Shown one piece after another: positions 22,084 to 33,007 of a stretch of 64,000 bases of DNA. Origin of the DNA: Lactifluus volemus (taxonomy: Eukaryota > Basidiomycota > Agaricomycetes > Russulales > Russulaceae). The stretch spans positions 1 to 64,000 of the forward strand of contig WTXI01000020.1 of assembly GCA_022376515.1 (NCBI GenBank). Reading direction: 5' to 3'. Position 1 is the stretch's first letter. Every line of letters begins with the position of its first letter. The notes under the pieces are model-generated. The model saw nothing but the letters and a program-made list of their open reading frames with translations, was not told the origin of the DNA and made no database searches. The position numbers were made by a program, and so were the translations under genes.

Positions 22084-23213
22084 ATCAGGGACCGGAGGGA
22101 AGGGGGCGGTGTGATCGAAGGTTGCGCTGAAGTACAGTACTTATTATAAGCAGTTTAGTCATGGCTGTGTATATCAACGTGGTGGATCCACCCACGTGCC
22201 AGTGTATGTTCCGAACCGTGCAAGGTAAAAAGCGAGGCGCGTCGACTGCCACTGTGCGCTTCCTGCCAGACAACGATACCAGTTGCTTAGTACAACGGCC
22301 AGCGTGCCAATGGTAAAAAAAAGATAATAGTAGCTCAGGATCCTGTTTATTTCCTTGTGGAACATGTTTACATGGTACTGTACATGCTAGAAATCAAATC
22401 CGGTGTTGATTGAGGCCATGGGTGCTGATATGTTTAAAGATTACCTTGCAGTGGAACCTGCTCGGTGAAAACTCGAAAGGCGACGCGACAGGTGCTGTGA
22501 CGGTGGAAACAAATGCTGGTGATGATGACGAACCTCTCTCATGGGCGATAGTCCTTGCATTTCGCAATTTGGTAACATACGGTACATCTTTTATCTTATT
22601 AATAAAGGTCATGTCCTGTGTGCTTGCCTGTGTGTGTCCTGGCCAACTTGGAGAACTGGGCATTTTAGGATGACACGTGAATTTTCGTTTATTCTATGAG
22701 AAAAATAGGTTCATAATGTGGCCACACAACAGTGTACTCTGCAATGAATGAAGAAAGGGTTGTATTGGCAGTACTGTGCCGCCCCAAAGTAAACAAACGT
22801 ACAGTGTCGCGAAAAATGACAGCGAGACGCGATGGGTTCCTATCCTGTCAGCGGTTTAATCGTCTCCGAGTCCTTATGGTTCTTGATTCGCAACCAGAAA
22901 TGTCGTCCTGGTCCTGTCACGAGTTGTTCACCGCCCGTATAATGTCGAGTACCAGGCATGTGATAGCGAGTTTCCCTTCGCGTGATATCCCGAACCGACT
23001 CCAAGAAATCTCAGCCCAGCGTGAAGCCACATGCCAGTGTAACGCCGTCGAGCCATCAATATGTGTTGTGGTGCCGATGCCGTGCTTCCGTCGCTATTTT
23101 TTCTGAGCTCGCTGTAACACTCTACCATCTGCGAATTAAGGCGAAACGACTCCATTATCGTATTGTATGCCGCGAATGTTGTTGGATCAACCAACCAGAT
23201 ACATTGTTAAAAA
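22084..23213. repeat. Duplicated spacer with ankyrin-relic module, copy 3 of 4
   Basis: This stretch separates two tandem F-box/ARID units. It matches 27700-28800 (strings gcatttcgcaatttggta and ggcattttagga) and, from 22730, also 16600-16970. It contains the empty site of the 862-bp insertion. No gene is supported; the ankyrin-like frame is broken. Confidence 0.6.
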
Positions 23214-25160
23214 TCACTCTAATATATGGTACTGGATCTCAGTCTGCAACGCATCAGGCTTTCCTTGCGGTGCTAGGCCCTGCCGCTGCAGTTGCTGAAG
23301 CTGACTTGCCATAAGTTGTGGAGGTCGACCCATTGCTTGAAGTGTAGACCCCTGGTTGAACTGAGCCCGGTTATCAAGTTGTGGAGCCTTGGTAGATGTA
23401 AGAGCGGCACGGAATCCGTTCTTATCTTGAGCTGTACGCTGTAGATGGTCTCTATTTTGTTCCACAAAAGCGATAGTGTGCTGTGGAATACGATGTGCCT
23501 CTATGTCTACACCAGATGTGTGTGCAAACCGCGGTAAAATGCTCAACGAGTGGGCGGCGATAAGAGACGATTCTGATGTGGTGGACAAAAGTGCTTGATA
23601 CTCCGCTTCCGTGGGTTGGTGAGGCTGTGCCTGTGGTTGTGGTGTCTGAGACGTCACCGAGCTCAACTGTGAGTCCCTCAATCGCGTAACAGCGCGCATA
23701 AGATTGGTCGAAGGGTCGCAACGAAATCACGATATAGCTGCTGCAATCGCCGCGCTGGTAGGGGCGCACACCGTGGCGGCTGAGAACTTGAAGCACCCCC
23801 TGGACCGAAAGCGGGGAAACCCACAGCAGCACCGATAATAGGCCACTCGTCATTTGTAGAAACCTAGCATAAGAATTATTATAATCTATATCGTGTTGAA
23901 GAAAACTATTTTAGACACGTACAGAATCAAGCGAGAATACTGCTCTATGAAGAAGTCAAGGGTTAATTGGTCGCCCCTCGATGGTGAAGTCGCGTTCGGT
24001 TGCTCTAATAGGAGTGCGGGCGAAGTTGGCGAAGAAAGCCTTGAATTTATCTTCAGGCAGCACGGGAATCATGTTGGTCTGAATGGGCTGTTGTGAAGGG
24101 GTCTGTGCAATCTGAGGCGACCGCTGTGGTGGAGTTCCAGCCATCGTCGCAAGCGCACTATTGAATGGTAGGCCATTGATGGATACATGAGGTGACATTT
24201 GGGTCATATTCGGTTGCGGTGTTGTCGAGGGAACAAAACTCTGTTGTGGAGTAGGGATACTACGCTGAGGTGCTACTTGTTTGACTGACGCTTGGTGTAG
24301 GAATGGGTGAGGCGGTCATTTAGGTGTTGGATACTGTCGTGTGGATCGTTGACCTGCTCCCAGCCATGACGCCCCATTGACCGCTTGCTGTGGGTCACCA
24401 CTAAACTGCTATCAGAAATTGCCTATGATAAGACAAACCGAGCTCACTTTAATCTTCCCCTCCCGAAGGTGATTAATTCACAAATATGACGCATAATTTG
24501 TTTGTGTTTATCCAATTGTGCCCGTTGCTGGGGATCGGTCCTGCCAGGGGCGTAAAAAGCTTTCTCTCCCTCGGTCACAGAATACGCCAACGAGTTGAAA
24601 ATGTTGATAAGTTTCGATAACTGCTCATCGGATATAGTGCTTAAATTGAGAATCTGTTGTCCCCCTTGTGAGGGGGCTTGCGATGGTGGAGCCGAGGACT
24701 GGAGACCCGCAGAGGGAGCGGAAGGGTTGGGTTGAACAACGAGGTTATGTTGTAGTGAGCCTTGTTTTTGTCCTTGAGGAAGTCCCAGTCCAGGGGGGTG
24801 AAAGTTTTGACCCGCCCGAGCGGTGAAGCTGGCGCTGCCATTTGGCGGTTGCTGACTCTGTGTGAGGAGATTGTTCAAGGGACGACCATTTGGATGATCC
24901 TGTGCCTGAGCGACGCGTTGGAGGGTATTCATCTGATTATTGGCCATTGCCTGGGCATGCTGATGCGAGAGCGCAGACATTTGTTGCTGAGTAGGGCCAC
25001 CTGCCAATCCACCAGAGGGGAAAGTTGGCGGTATATGTTGAGGAACAGCCTGTTCCTGAAATGGGACGGCTGCAGAGGCCTGCATGATAGTGAAACGCTC
25101 GCGCGCTTGCTCTTGTGTTATCAGACCCTGCGCGACTTGATTGCGCAAGGACTGTATAAT
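23214..25160 (-). pseudogene. ARID-gene copy with broken ARID domain, downstream of copy F
   Basis: The layout repeats that at 17.98-19.87 kb: IIQSLRNQVAQGLITQEQAR and a Gln/Pro-rich exon (24448-25160), then NMIPVLPEDKFKAFFANFAR and RDFTIEGRPINP, where a TGA at 23956-23958 replaces the conserved Trp codon of the NPWLLHRAV motif. The following DNA also lacks the segment for the RGGF residues that the 18-kb copy keeps. After an intron, the C-terminal exon continues to GLAPQGKPDALQTEIQY in a frame that is intact here but shifted in the 18-kb copy. So the two sister copies carry different lesions, showing independent decay. Confidence 0.6.
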
Positions 25161-25381
25161 CTATAGGAAAAGAAAATAATGAGTTTTTGAAAGACTGAGG
25201 CTAAGCGCGGGAAGAATTCGGAGTAGAGGATCCGCTGCTGACTAAGCAGGTGATTCGGATGTCGAAACCGGTGCAGCCCACAAGCTGATGAAGAGGGAAG
25301 ACATGCAAAGCATCAAAGGAACAACTTTCTCAGGGAATATGCGATGGATGAGTGAATACGTAGATACCACACCACTTTCGG

Positions 25382-27693
25382 CTAACGCAAGCGACGACTG
25401 ATTGAAAGCTGCAGACCCACCTGGTGTTGTTGCGATACATTCATGACACCTCCATGCATCGATTCACCACCGGGACGTTGCTGTTGCTGCTGCTGTTGTT
25501 GAGGCTGTGCCTGTGGTTGTGGGGTCTGAGACGGCACCGAGCTCAACTTTGAGTTCCGAAATCGCGCAACAACGCGCATACAAGCTTGGTCGAAGGGTCG
25601 CAGCGAATCCCGATATAGCTGCAGCAATCGCTGCGCTGGTAGGGGCGCACATCGTGGCGGCTGAGAAGCATCCCCTGGGCCGATAGTGGGGAAACCCACA
25701 TTAGCACCGATAATAGGCCACTCGTCATTTGTAGAAACCTAGTATAAGAATTATTATAATCCATAGCGTGTTGAAGAAACCTATTTTAGACACGTACAGA
25801 ATCAAAGCCACCACGGGAGAATACTGCTCTATGAAGAAGCCAAGGGTTAATTGGCAGCCCCTCGATGGTGAAGTCGCGTTTGGTTGCTCTAATACCCGCA
25901 GTGCGGGCGAAGTTGGCGGAGAAGGCGATGTATTTATCTTCAGGCAGCAAGGGAATCATGCTGGTCCTGACGTTGATTAATTCACGAATACGAAGCATAA
26001 TTTGCTTCTGGTTATCCAGTTTTGCCCGTCGCTGGGGATCGGGCTCGCCAAGGGCGTGAAGAGTTTTCTCCCCCTCGGACACAGAACGCGCCCACTGACT
26101 GAAAACGTGGGCAAGGTGCGGTAGCGGCAAATCGGCTACACTTTGTATCCATTGGGGTAGCAGATCGACTCGGTGACCCGCTGCCCGTCGTTCATTTATG
26201 AACGAGGCAAATATATTACCATATATATTACCATAACCGCCTCCGTCAGGATGTCGAAGATACCGCAGATTTGGTAAAAGTTCCAGAGGCATTTCTCCAT
26301 CCTCCGAACGCAATGACCGAGAGATTCGTCCAGAGAGCGATTCTGGGACACTAAGCGCCTTCACATTGCTGAACGGCCTGAAAAGTTTGCGCCACTGTGT
26401 TCTGTCGACCTCGTCAGGCAACTCTGACAATCGATTGTGTGCCAAGTGGATGAGAGCGAGATTGTCCACACCAGAGAGTACGGGCGAAAGTGTATCGAGG
26501 ATTTGCACCGCGGAAGCTACCTGCCAATCAAAGTCTTTGCACATGATCTGTAAGCGCAAACGGTATGGCCGCGAGCTCCGATTAGGGGCTGCTATTAAAC
26601 CAACAAAATCCTTAACAAACCCGACCTCGACAGTGCTGAAGCCGGGGCTCTCTGGTGCCTGTAGGAATTGCAAGAGGCGTGGAACACTGAAAGTGAGCTG
26701 ATTGAAAAACTGGACATCAAAAACGCTGAGCCTGGGGGCTCTGATCCTCGCCAAACCTTCCAGGTAACCGCTGACACCTCGAAATGAAAACATGAGGAGG
26801 TTTGGGAGCGTCACGTGCGGAAGGGTTGAGGGCTCCACATCACGGTTCGGGTGGGGTGCATAAAAAAGAATCCTGAGAATCTCCAGGTGGGGCATGAGTG
26901 AAAGCCGTGGGAGTATATAAGTTGGGGAAAACCAGGGAGATGGCGGGATGTCCGTAAGCTCGAGCTTGACGAGGCCCATGGTAGTTGTGAGTAGGGGAGA
27001 TCCAATTGGACGGCAAGTCGTCCACACGTGGCGTAGATTGGGTGCTTGGAAGGTCTCGGGAAACGATGGACTCGTAGAACCTCTGGGCCGAGAACCGATA
27101 AAGATCTGCTCCAGGATTGGGTATTCCTCATCCATAGCCGCGATGAACTTGCATAAGTTTTGGGCTGGCATCCAAAGGGCAATACGATGCACACGTTCTC
27201 GGATCGAGAGGGCGAGTAGTGCACCTTCTTCATCTTCTGCTGTCATCTCATGGTCGTCGTTTCCATAACAGATTGCGAGTGGAAGGGGTGGAGAATGTGC
27301 TAGCATGTCTGCTATAGGCACACCATATGTGCAAAGAAGATGAATATCCAGTCGAGTTGGGAATGAAAGAATAAGGTACCGCCATTTTCGAGAAACCTGT
27401 GCCAGCTTGTACCACCAACGTTGGCGGTCCCAGTTGATCCTCGTATTCTCACCACACTCTTCATCCTTGATATGAAGTCGATAGAGATAAATTATGTTGA
27501 GAAGGAGCTCATCGTTGAGTCCTTGGATAGGTGAACGCCGTGGGTTGCTTGTGAGTCCTATGGAATCGAAAGTTAGCGCACGGAACAGCAGATGGTGAGC
27601 TTTCGGAGTCAATTCGGACTCACGACTTGGTCCACCTTGGCGAGGCTTCTTAATAGGGCGCAGATGGCCAATGGTAGACAAGTGATTGGACAT
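25382..27693 (-). CDS. F-box / ARID chimeric protein (copy F)
   Basis: Exons are complement(25382..25738, 25798..27557, 27624..27693), 728 aa. The ATG at 27693 (MSNHLSTIGHLRP) is followed by a 66-nt intron whose length is a multiple of three with no stop, so an intron-retained frame is also open. The F-box reads NDELLLNIIYLYRL plus WWYKLAQVSRKWRYLILSFP, and the scaffold runs to FINERRAAGHRV. The chimera then contains an ARID-gene segment missing from copy E (LPLPHLAHVFSQWARSVSEG and LDNQKQIMLRIRELI), then the ARID domain (LPEDKYIAFSANFARTAG, INPWLLHRAVFSRGGFDS), a 59-nt intron, STNDEWPIIGANVGFPTIG, and a tail with eight consecutive Gln. Fusion point and included ARID exons differ from copy E, so the two chimeras are not simple duplicates at the junction. 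Roles as for copy E, by inference. Confidence 0.65.
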
Positions 27694-29072
27694 ATCAGAG
27701 ACCGGAGGGAAGGGGGGAGAAAAAATGACAGCAGTGTGATAGAAGCGCCGAAGTACTAAAGTGGTGGTTCAGTCATGGCTGTATAGCTGATGCAAATTGA
27801 ACGGGGCCACGCCTTGCTGTATTATCGTCGTGAATCCAGGCAGAGGCAGCAACTACGCTGAACTCGAACAACGACAAAATAAAACACCCACCCGCGTGTC
27901 AGTATATGTTCCGAAACGTGCTAGGTAAACAGCGAGACACGGCAAGAGACACGGTACCAGTCACAACGGCGAGCGTGATAATGGTAAAAAATTAACAAAT
28001 ACTGTAGCAGCTCAGGATCCTGCTTTATTTCTATATGGAATATGTTTATATTCTAGAAATCAAAGCCGGTGTTGATTAAGACCCATGGGTGCTGAGATGT
28101 TTCAAGATTACGTGACAGACGATGGACTGGTCCAATTTACGGTACTTTTCTCCGCCCTCGCATTTCGCAATTTGGTATACGGTACATCTTTTATCTTCAA
28201 GGTCATTTCCTGTGTGTGTCCTGGTCAACTTGGAGGACTGGGCATTTTAGGACGACACATGAATTTTCGTTTATTCTATGAGAAACATAGGTCTAGAATG
28301 TGGCCACCCAACAGTGTACTCTACAATGAATGAAGGAAGGATTACAGCTGATCCAAAATAAACAAACGTACAAGTCGCGATACAAAAAATGATAGCGAGA
28401 AGTGATGAGTTCCTATCCTGTCAGCGGTTTAGTCGTCTCCGCGTCCTTATGGTCCTTGATTCGCAATCAGAAGGTCCTGTTCACCGCCCGTATATTCACC
28501 CAATGCTCGAGTACCAGGCATGTGATAGTGAGTTTCCCCTCGCGTGCTATCCCGAACCGACTCCAAGCAATTGTCAGCCCAACGTGAATTCCACATGCCA
28601 GTGTAATGCCATCGAGCTATCGTTGTGTCGATGTGAGGTGTGATGCCGATGCCGTGCTGCCGTTTCTATTCTGAGCTCAGAAGTCTACTTCATGCCAGTA
28701 TTGTGGTAGTACCCGAGATGTCCTCTTGAAATCCACGATGCAATCGAACCAAGCCACCTGATCCCTCCCAAACATTCACATCCGCACCACGCCTCGTCTA
28801 CGACAGTTACTGTAGCACATGAAAATGTTTCTCCGCCAATGCATCCCTCAGGGCTATGACATATGCTGACGGCCGCGGGAATTCATATCTTGTAGATCCT
28901 TGACAACGAGGTGCTCCGCCAAGTCATAAAGTTCACAGAGTGCGGTGATATACAGGTGGGGTGTGCCAGATCTCTTCCTTGGAATGGGGTATGGGGAAAA
29001 AAAGAAAAGGGACGAGTGTCTATGTCGTGTAACCAGAGCCACACTGAAATGCCGTGGCAGGGTGGCGTCAAA
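27694..29072. repeat. Duplicated spacer, ankyrin-relic module, copy 4 of 4
   Basis: About 27770-28700 matches 22130-23110 with small indels. From about 28850 to 29060 a minus-strand piece reads LYITALCELYDLAEHLVVKD, an ankyrin-gene fragment equal to that in the 5.1-kb mosaic and similar to LYYAALWGLHDLTEHLIVN of the NACHT gene at 43.8 kb. It begins immediately after the stop of the ARID gene, so that gene's 3' end may have been replaced by this module. Confidence 0.6.
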
Positions 29073-31234
29073 CTAAGTTTCATCTACCTCCATAGGTGAG
29101 GGTGATGCAGGAGAATCCAAGGTAGGAGACGGTTGCGGCGCTTGTGGTGCAGCAAGACCGCTGCTGGATGCTATGGACGGTCGTGGCGTCGCAAGGTGGA
29201 GCACGGTCTTTAGACCGTTGTCCGTATTGATGGCCTCTTGGATCATTCCCAGAATTGTATGCAACTCCAGTATGTATCGTGGATTCGGTTTGTCCATCTC
29301 TTCCAGCTGAACTCTGGTAGAGGCCACCTGCCAAAAACAAGTCAAATCATGGAAAACCCGGGCCATCCATCTTAGACCTACCATGGTGTACAACCTCCGA
29401 ACGATATCATCTCTCTTCAAGGTGGCATGCGCAATGTGAATGTATCGCTCGATATGAGCAAGAACCATATCAAGACGATCCAAACTTTGGCGGTACTCTG
29501 GAATATCGGATTCTGGAACCGAGTAGCCAGAAACACCATCGAGTTCTGCAAAACCAGTCAGAAAGGCAGGACACTTTGTGTGATCAGGTCACTCACGACT
29601 AAAGGCTGCCGCTTTTTGCTCTTCGATCCATCGCTGTGCAAACGCGATCTCTTCCCGCGTCGGTTGCCATATCGGCACAAGGCCGGCAGAAGCCCGACGG
29701 TTCATGCCACTGCCAATGGGATTCGATAACACTCCCCTTCCCTGGCCCAGCGCTTCACCATTGAGACTAGTACTCGTACTCGTCGAGGGCACGCCGGAGG
29801 CATCTATCGACTGGGCTGTCGACAGCCGGACGAGCTGCTGACCGATGCCATTGTTAGACACCTGACTCTGCCGCTGCAGTTGTCGAAGCTGATGAATGGC
29901 CATGAGCTGTGGAGCAGGTCGAGATGCAAGACCAGCTTGAGCTTCGCGCTGTAAGAAGTCCCTCCGGCCCTCCACAAACGCAATAATGTTCTGTGGAACC
30001 CGGCGTGCTTCTAGCTCTGCGCGAGATGTATGCGCGAACCGCAATAACATGTGTATTAATTCGTTGGCCACAGGAGACGATTGAGATATGGCGGCCAAAA
30101 GCGTTCGTTGGGCTAGCTGCGGTTGCGGTCGTGGCGGGAGCTGAGAAGGTAGCGGGGTCAACCCTAGTGAGCGCCTCAATCTTATAATGCTGTGAACGTA
30201 GACCTGGTCGAAGAGTCGCAAGGAACCGTTATATAGCTGCTGCAGTCGCTGCGCTATCACGGGCGTACACTGTGGTGGCTGAGAAGCATCACCCGGATGA
30301 ACGGAGGGGAACCCCACAGCGCAGCCGATGATAGGCCATTCGTCATTCGTAGTAACCTAATACACCAGACTTTTAATCAAAGGCGTGATCAGACCAACTA
30401 GTATGGACGTACAGGGACAAAACCACCTCTGGAAATCACTGCTCTATGCAGAAGCCAGGGGTTAACTAGTCGGCCCTCGATGGTGAAGTCGCGTTCGCTG
30501 ATCCTGATACCTGCAGAGCGGGAAAATTTGACGAACAAATCCTTGAATCGATCTTCTGGCAGCACGGGAAGCTTGTTGATCCGAATGGGGGGCTGTTGCG
30601 AAGGGGGCGAATGTGTCATCTGCGGCGACTGCTGCGATGGAGCACCAGACGTCGTCGCGACAGCGCTACTAGTAGAAGGTAGGCTACTACTGGTAGATGC
30701 CTGCATCGCCGGCGAGGGTACAGAGATATTCCGAGCTGCTAGCATAGAAAGTCTCGTCCTAGGTTGTTGCTGTTGTTCTGTCCCTAGCCACCATGTCAAA
30801 TCTACTGCTTGCTGCGTATTCGCAGTGTCGTCGCCACTAAAGCTCGCCACACAGATAAGATCAGAGAGAAAGACGAAGTGGCGAGTGAGGCAAGACGGAC
30901 CTTGTGCCAGCTCCGGCTGTCCTCGCGATGACCATTTCCCGGATCCGAAGGATGAGTCGTTTCTGGGCGTCGAGCTTTGCGAGAAGAGCCTGTCGGTTCG
31001 GATCGGTAGAAAGATTCTTCTCCGCCTCGGACACAGAGCGCGTCAACTGATGAAAGAGGTGAACCAGATTGGGTATCGGTGCGGCGGAGATGTCAGAGAG
31101 TTGTCCGTGATGAGGATCCATTTGGGAAGGAAATGAGAGAGATGGAGTGGACACTTGTTAGATTTAACTAACCGTGAGGGCTTCTGTGCCTGAACGGCGA
31201 GCATACCGGGAATGGATGACTGGGCATTGGGCAT
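29073..31234 (-). CDS. ARID (BRIGHT) domain DNA-binding protein, SWI1-like
   Basis: Exons are complement(29073..29327, 29382..29545, 29597..30356, 30413..30842, 30901..31153, 31207..31234), 629 aa with consistent phases; the first exon (ATG 31234) is short and the least certain, and one donor (GTCCGT) is weak. After a helical segment (PNLVHLFHQLTRSVSEAEKN) and a Ser/Gln/Pro-rich stretch comes the ARID domain at about residues 185-290: LPEDRFKDLFVKFSRSAGIR, VNPWLLHRAVISRGGF, a 56-nt intron, TTNDEWPIIGCAVGFPS, RLQQLYNGSL. Such proteins bind AT-rich DNA, usually in SWI/SNF remodellers. The C-terminal helices (SLDRLDMVLAHIERYIHIAH; NPRYILELHTILGMIQEAIN) are the part borrowed by F-box copies A and C. 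It ends at PMEVDET, earlier than the copy-C tail, next to an ankyrin relic, so it may be 3'-truncated. Confidence 0.7.
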
Positions 31235-31472
31235 TGTTGTATTCGATTGATGGTCCTTTGGCGGAACTCGATTACCAAATAAGGATCGATCATCGCTGTA
31301 ACTTCTATCTTGTCCGTCCACAAAGTGTCCGCTTCTTCAATAGATGATGGTAAAACAAAGCATAATAGCAAACGATTGTGGTTATAAGCAGCCTTCTAGA
31401 TTACAACGCTGAAAGGGCCGTAGATTTACAAAGGAACGCGTACGTAGCTCATCAGCAAGGGTGAACGAAAAA

Positions 31473-32775
31473 TTAGGGCAAATCTCGAGACTCTTCTGGA
31501 GATTCTTCAGACGTGGATGACGATGATCCGGATGTTGCGCGGCGGTGAATGGGACTGCAAGGGGGCTCAACATCCTTGTTCTTGATGATCAGCGCAGGGC
31601 CCGCCTCAAGGATCACATCTTCATCCGTTTCATCCCCTGTTTCATCGCCAGAAAGGTCCCCTTCATTGATCACCAACGGTTTCCGGACCTGCTTGTTCTT
31701 CACCAGCGGTGATAATGGCGCGCCTTGCGCTAGAATAGCATCATCCTCGCCCTCAAGCCTCACAAGGGGTTCTTCATCCCCTACGTCTGCCACTTCCCGG
31801 GAAAAAACGTATCGGATGCCGACCGGGATCATCGCCCCGACGACGACGGCAGCGAGTGTGAGAAAGTTGCGCCATGAGATGAGGTGAAAGTCGGCGGCGG
31901 ACGTCATCTCGTCCAGCCCACCGCCGATGGATGTGTGGATAACTGTGACGCCGAAAATCCCGAGAAAGGTGCTACACCAAAAGGGGATGAGACCAATGCC
32001 GAGGTGGGGCGAGAGGACGTTGATAACCCAGTGAGGAGGTAGAGGCGCGATGCGAAGGACGATGAGGAATGGAATGAGGTTAGCGCGTTGCGCGCTGATC
32101 TTTGAAGACCAAAGTTCGAGCCGGGACTGAAAGGAAGGAAGAGTGAGAAGCGCGGGCCCGAGCGCTGCGGAGATAAAATAACACAGCGTCGCGCCAGTAG
32201 CGACACAGGCACAGGCTAATGGTAAGGCACGGGCAACACCCCAGACGGCACCGCCGAGGATAGAAAGGTACATCGATCCCGGTAAGGAGAATGCTTGGAG
32301 ACTACCGGAAGGATCAAGGAGTGAAAGCAGAACAAGGTGGGACAACTTACAAGAGGTAAGTGAGGACATAGGAGATAAGGATGCGGAAAGGATATATATC
32401 GCGATATTTCTTGAGGAGATGGTTCAGATCTTGGAGTTGAGAAAACGACTTTGGTATACGCAGCAACGGGCGGTCCTCTCTGAAAGCGGGGATCAAATCA
32501 GTAGGGTAGGAGAGGGAGTCATCGACATACAGGTCTAGTGTTGGAAGAGAGATCCACAAGGTGCCTCCGAGGAGGGTACAACTGAGAAAGAAGATGAGAG
32601 CCATCTTGAGGGTTGCATTGAAGATGACCCTTCTGGTTTGATGATGAGGTCGATGTACAGGAGCGGAACCATATGAAATTGGTGCAGGGGAGAGGAGAGA
32701 AGAAGATTCATCATTATCGAATGGTTGTTGTACGGTTGCAAGGGTGTACGTAGATTCATTCGTTGGATAGAGCAT
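31473..32775 (-). CDS. VTT-domain membrane protein, TMEM41/Tvp38 (DedA) family
   Basis: Exons are complement(31473..32301, 32351..32775), 417 aa; a 49-nt intron with a GTAAGT donor joins TYL to FLQAFSLPGS in phase 2. The family motif is clear: FSLPGSMYLSILGGAVWG, then GATLCYFISAALGP, then LIVLRIAPLPPHWVINVLSP, which corresponds to the conserved LRxxPxxPxWxxN signature. Five to six hydrophobic segments are visible (one near residue 60, the rest between 150 and 340). Family members sit in ER or Golgi membranes and act as lipid scramblases needed for lipid mobilisation and autophagy (TMEM41B, VMP1). The cytoplasmic tail is acidic and Ser-rich (GDETGDETDED). It is divergently paired with the transcription factor gene, starts about 230 bp apart. 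Which paralogue (TMEM41-like or Tvp38) cannot be settled by eye. Confidence 0.85.
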
Positions 32776-33007
32776 GATGACGAAAAAGGGGAGGGAGAAC
32801 TAAAGGGAGGTTTGGGAGAACCGGCCGAGGAAGGCCTCGTGGTGATGGGAAATGACCGAAAAGGGAGATAAACGAAGAGAAAATAATGAACAAAAAATAA
32901 TATGAAATTGTTGATTGATGCGTGAGAAAGGGAAATTGGAGGGGGGCACTGGAGCAAGCAAAAAACGACGAGGACGCGGGTCGTGCCAAGGTGTCGAGCC
33001 TATCGCG
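32776..33007. promoter_or_regulatory. Divergent promoter of VTT protein and Zn2Cys6 factor
   Basis: The two start codons, minus 32775 and plus 33008, are 232 bp apart. The region is AT-rich around 32870-32920 (aataatgaacaaaaaataat). No defined operator is recognised. Confidence 0.5.
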
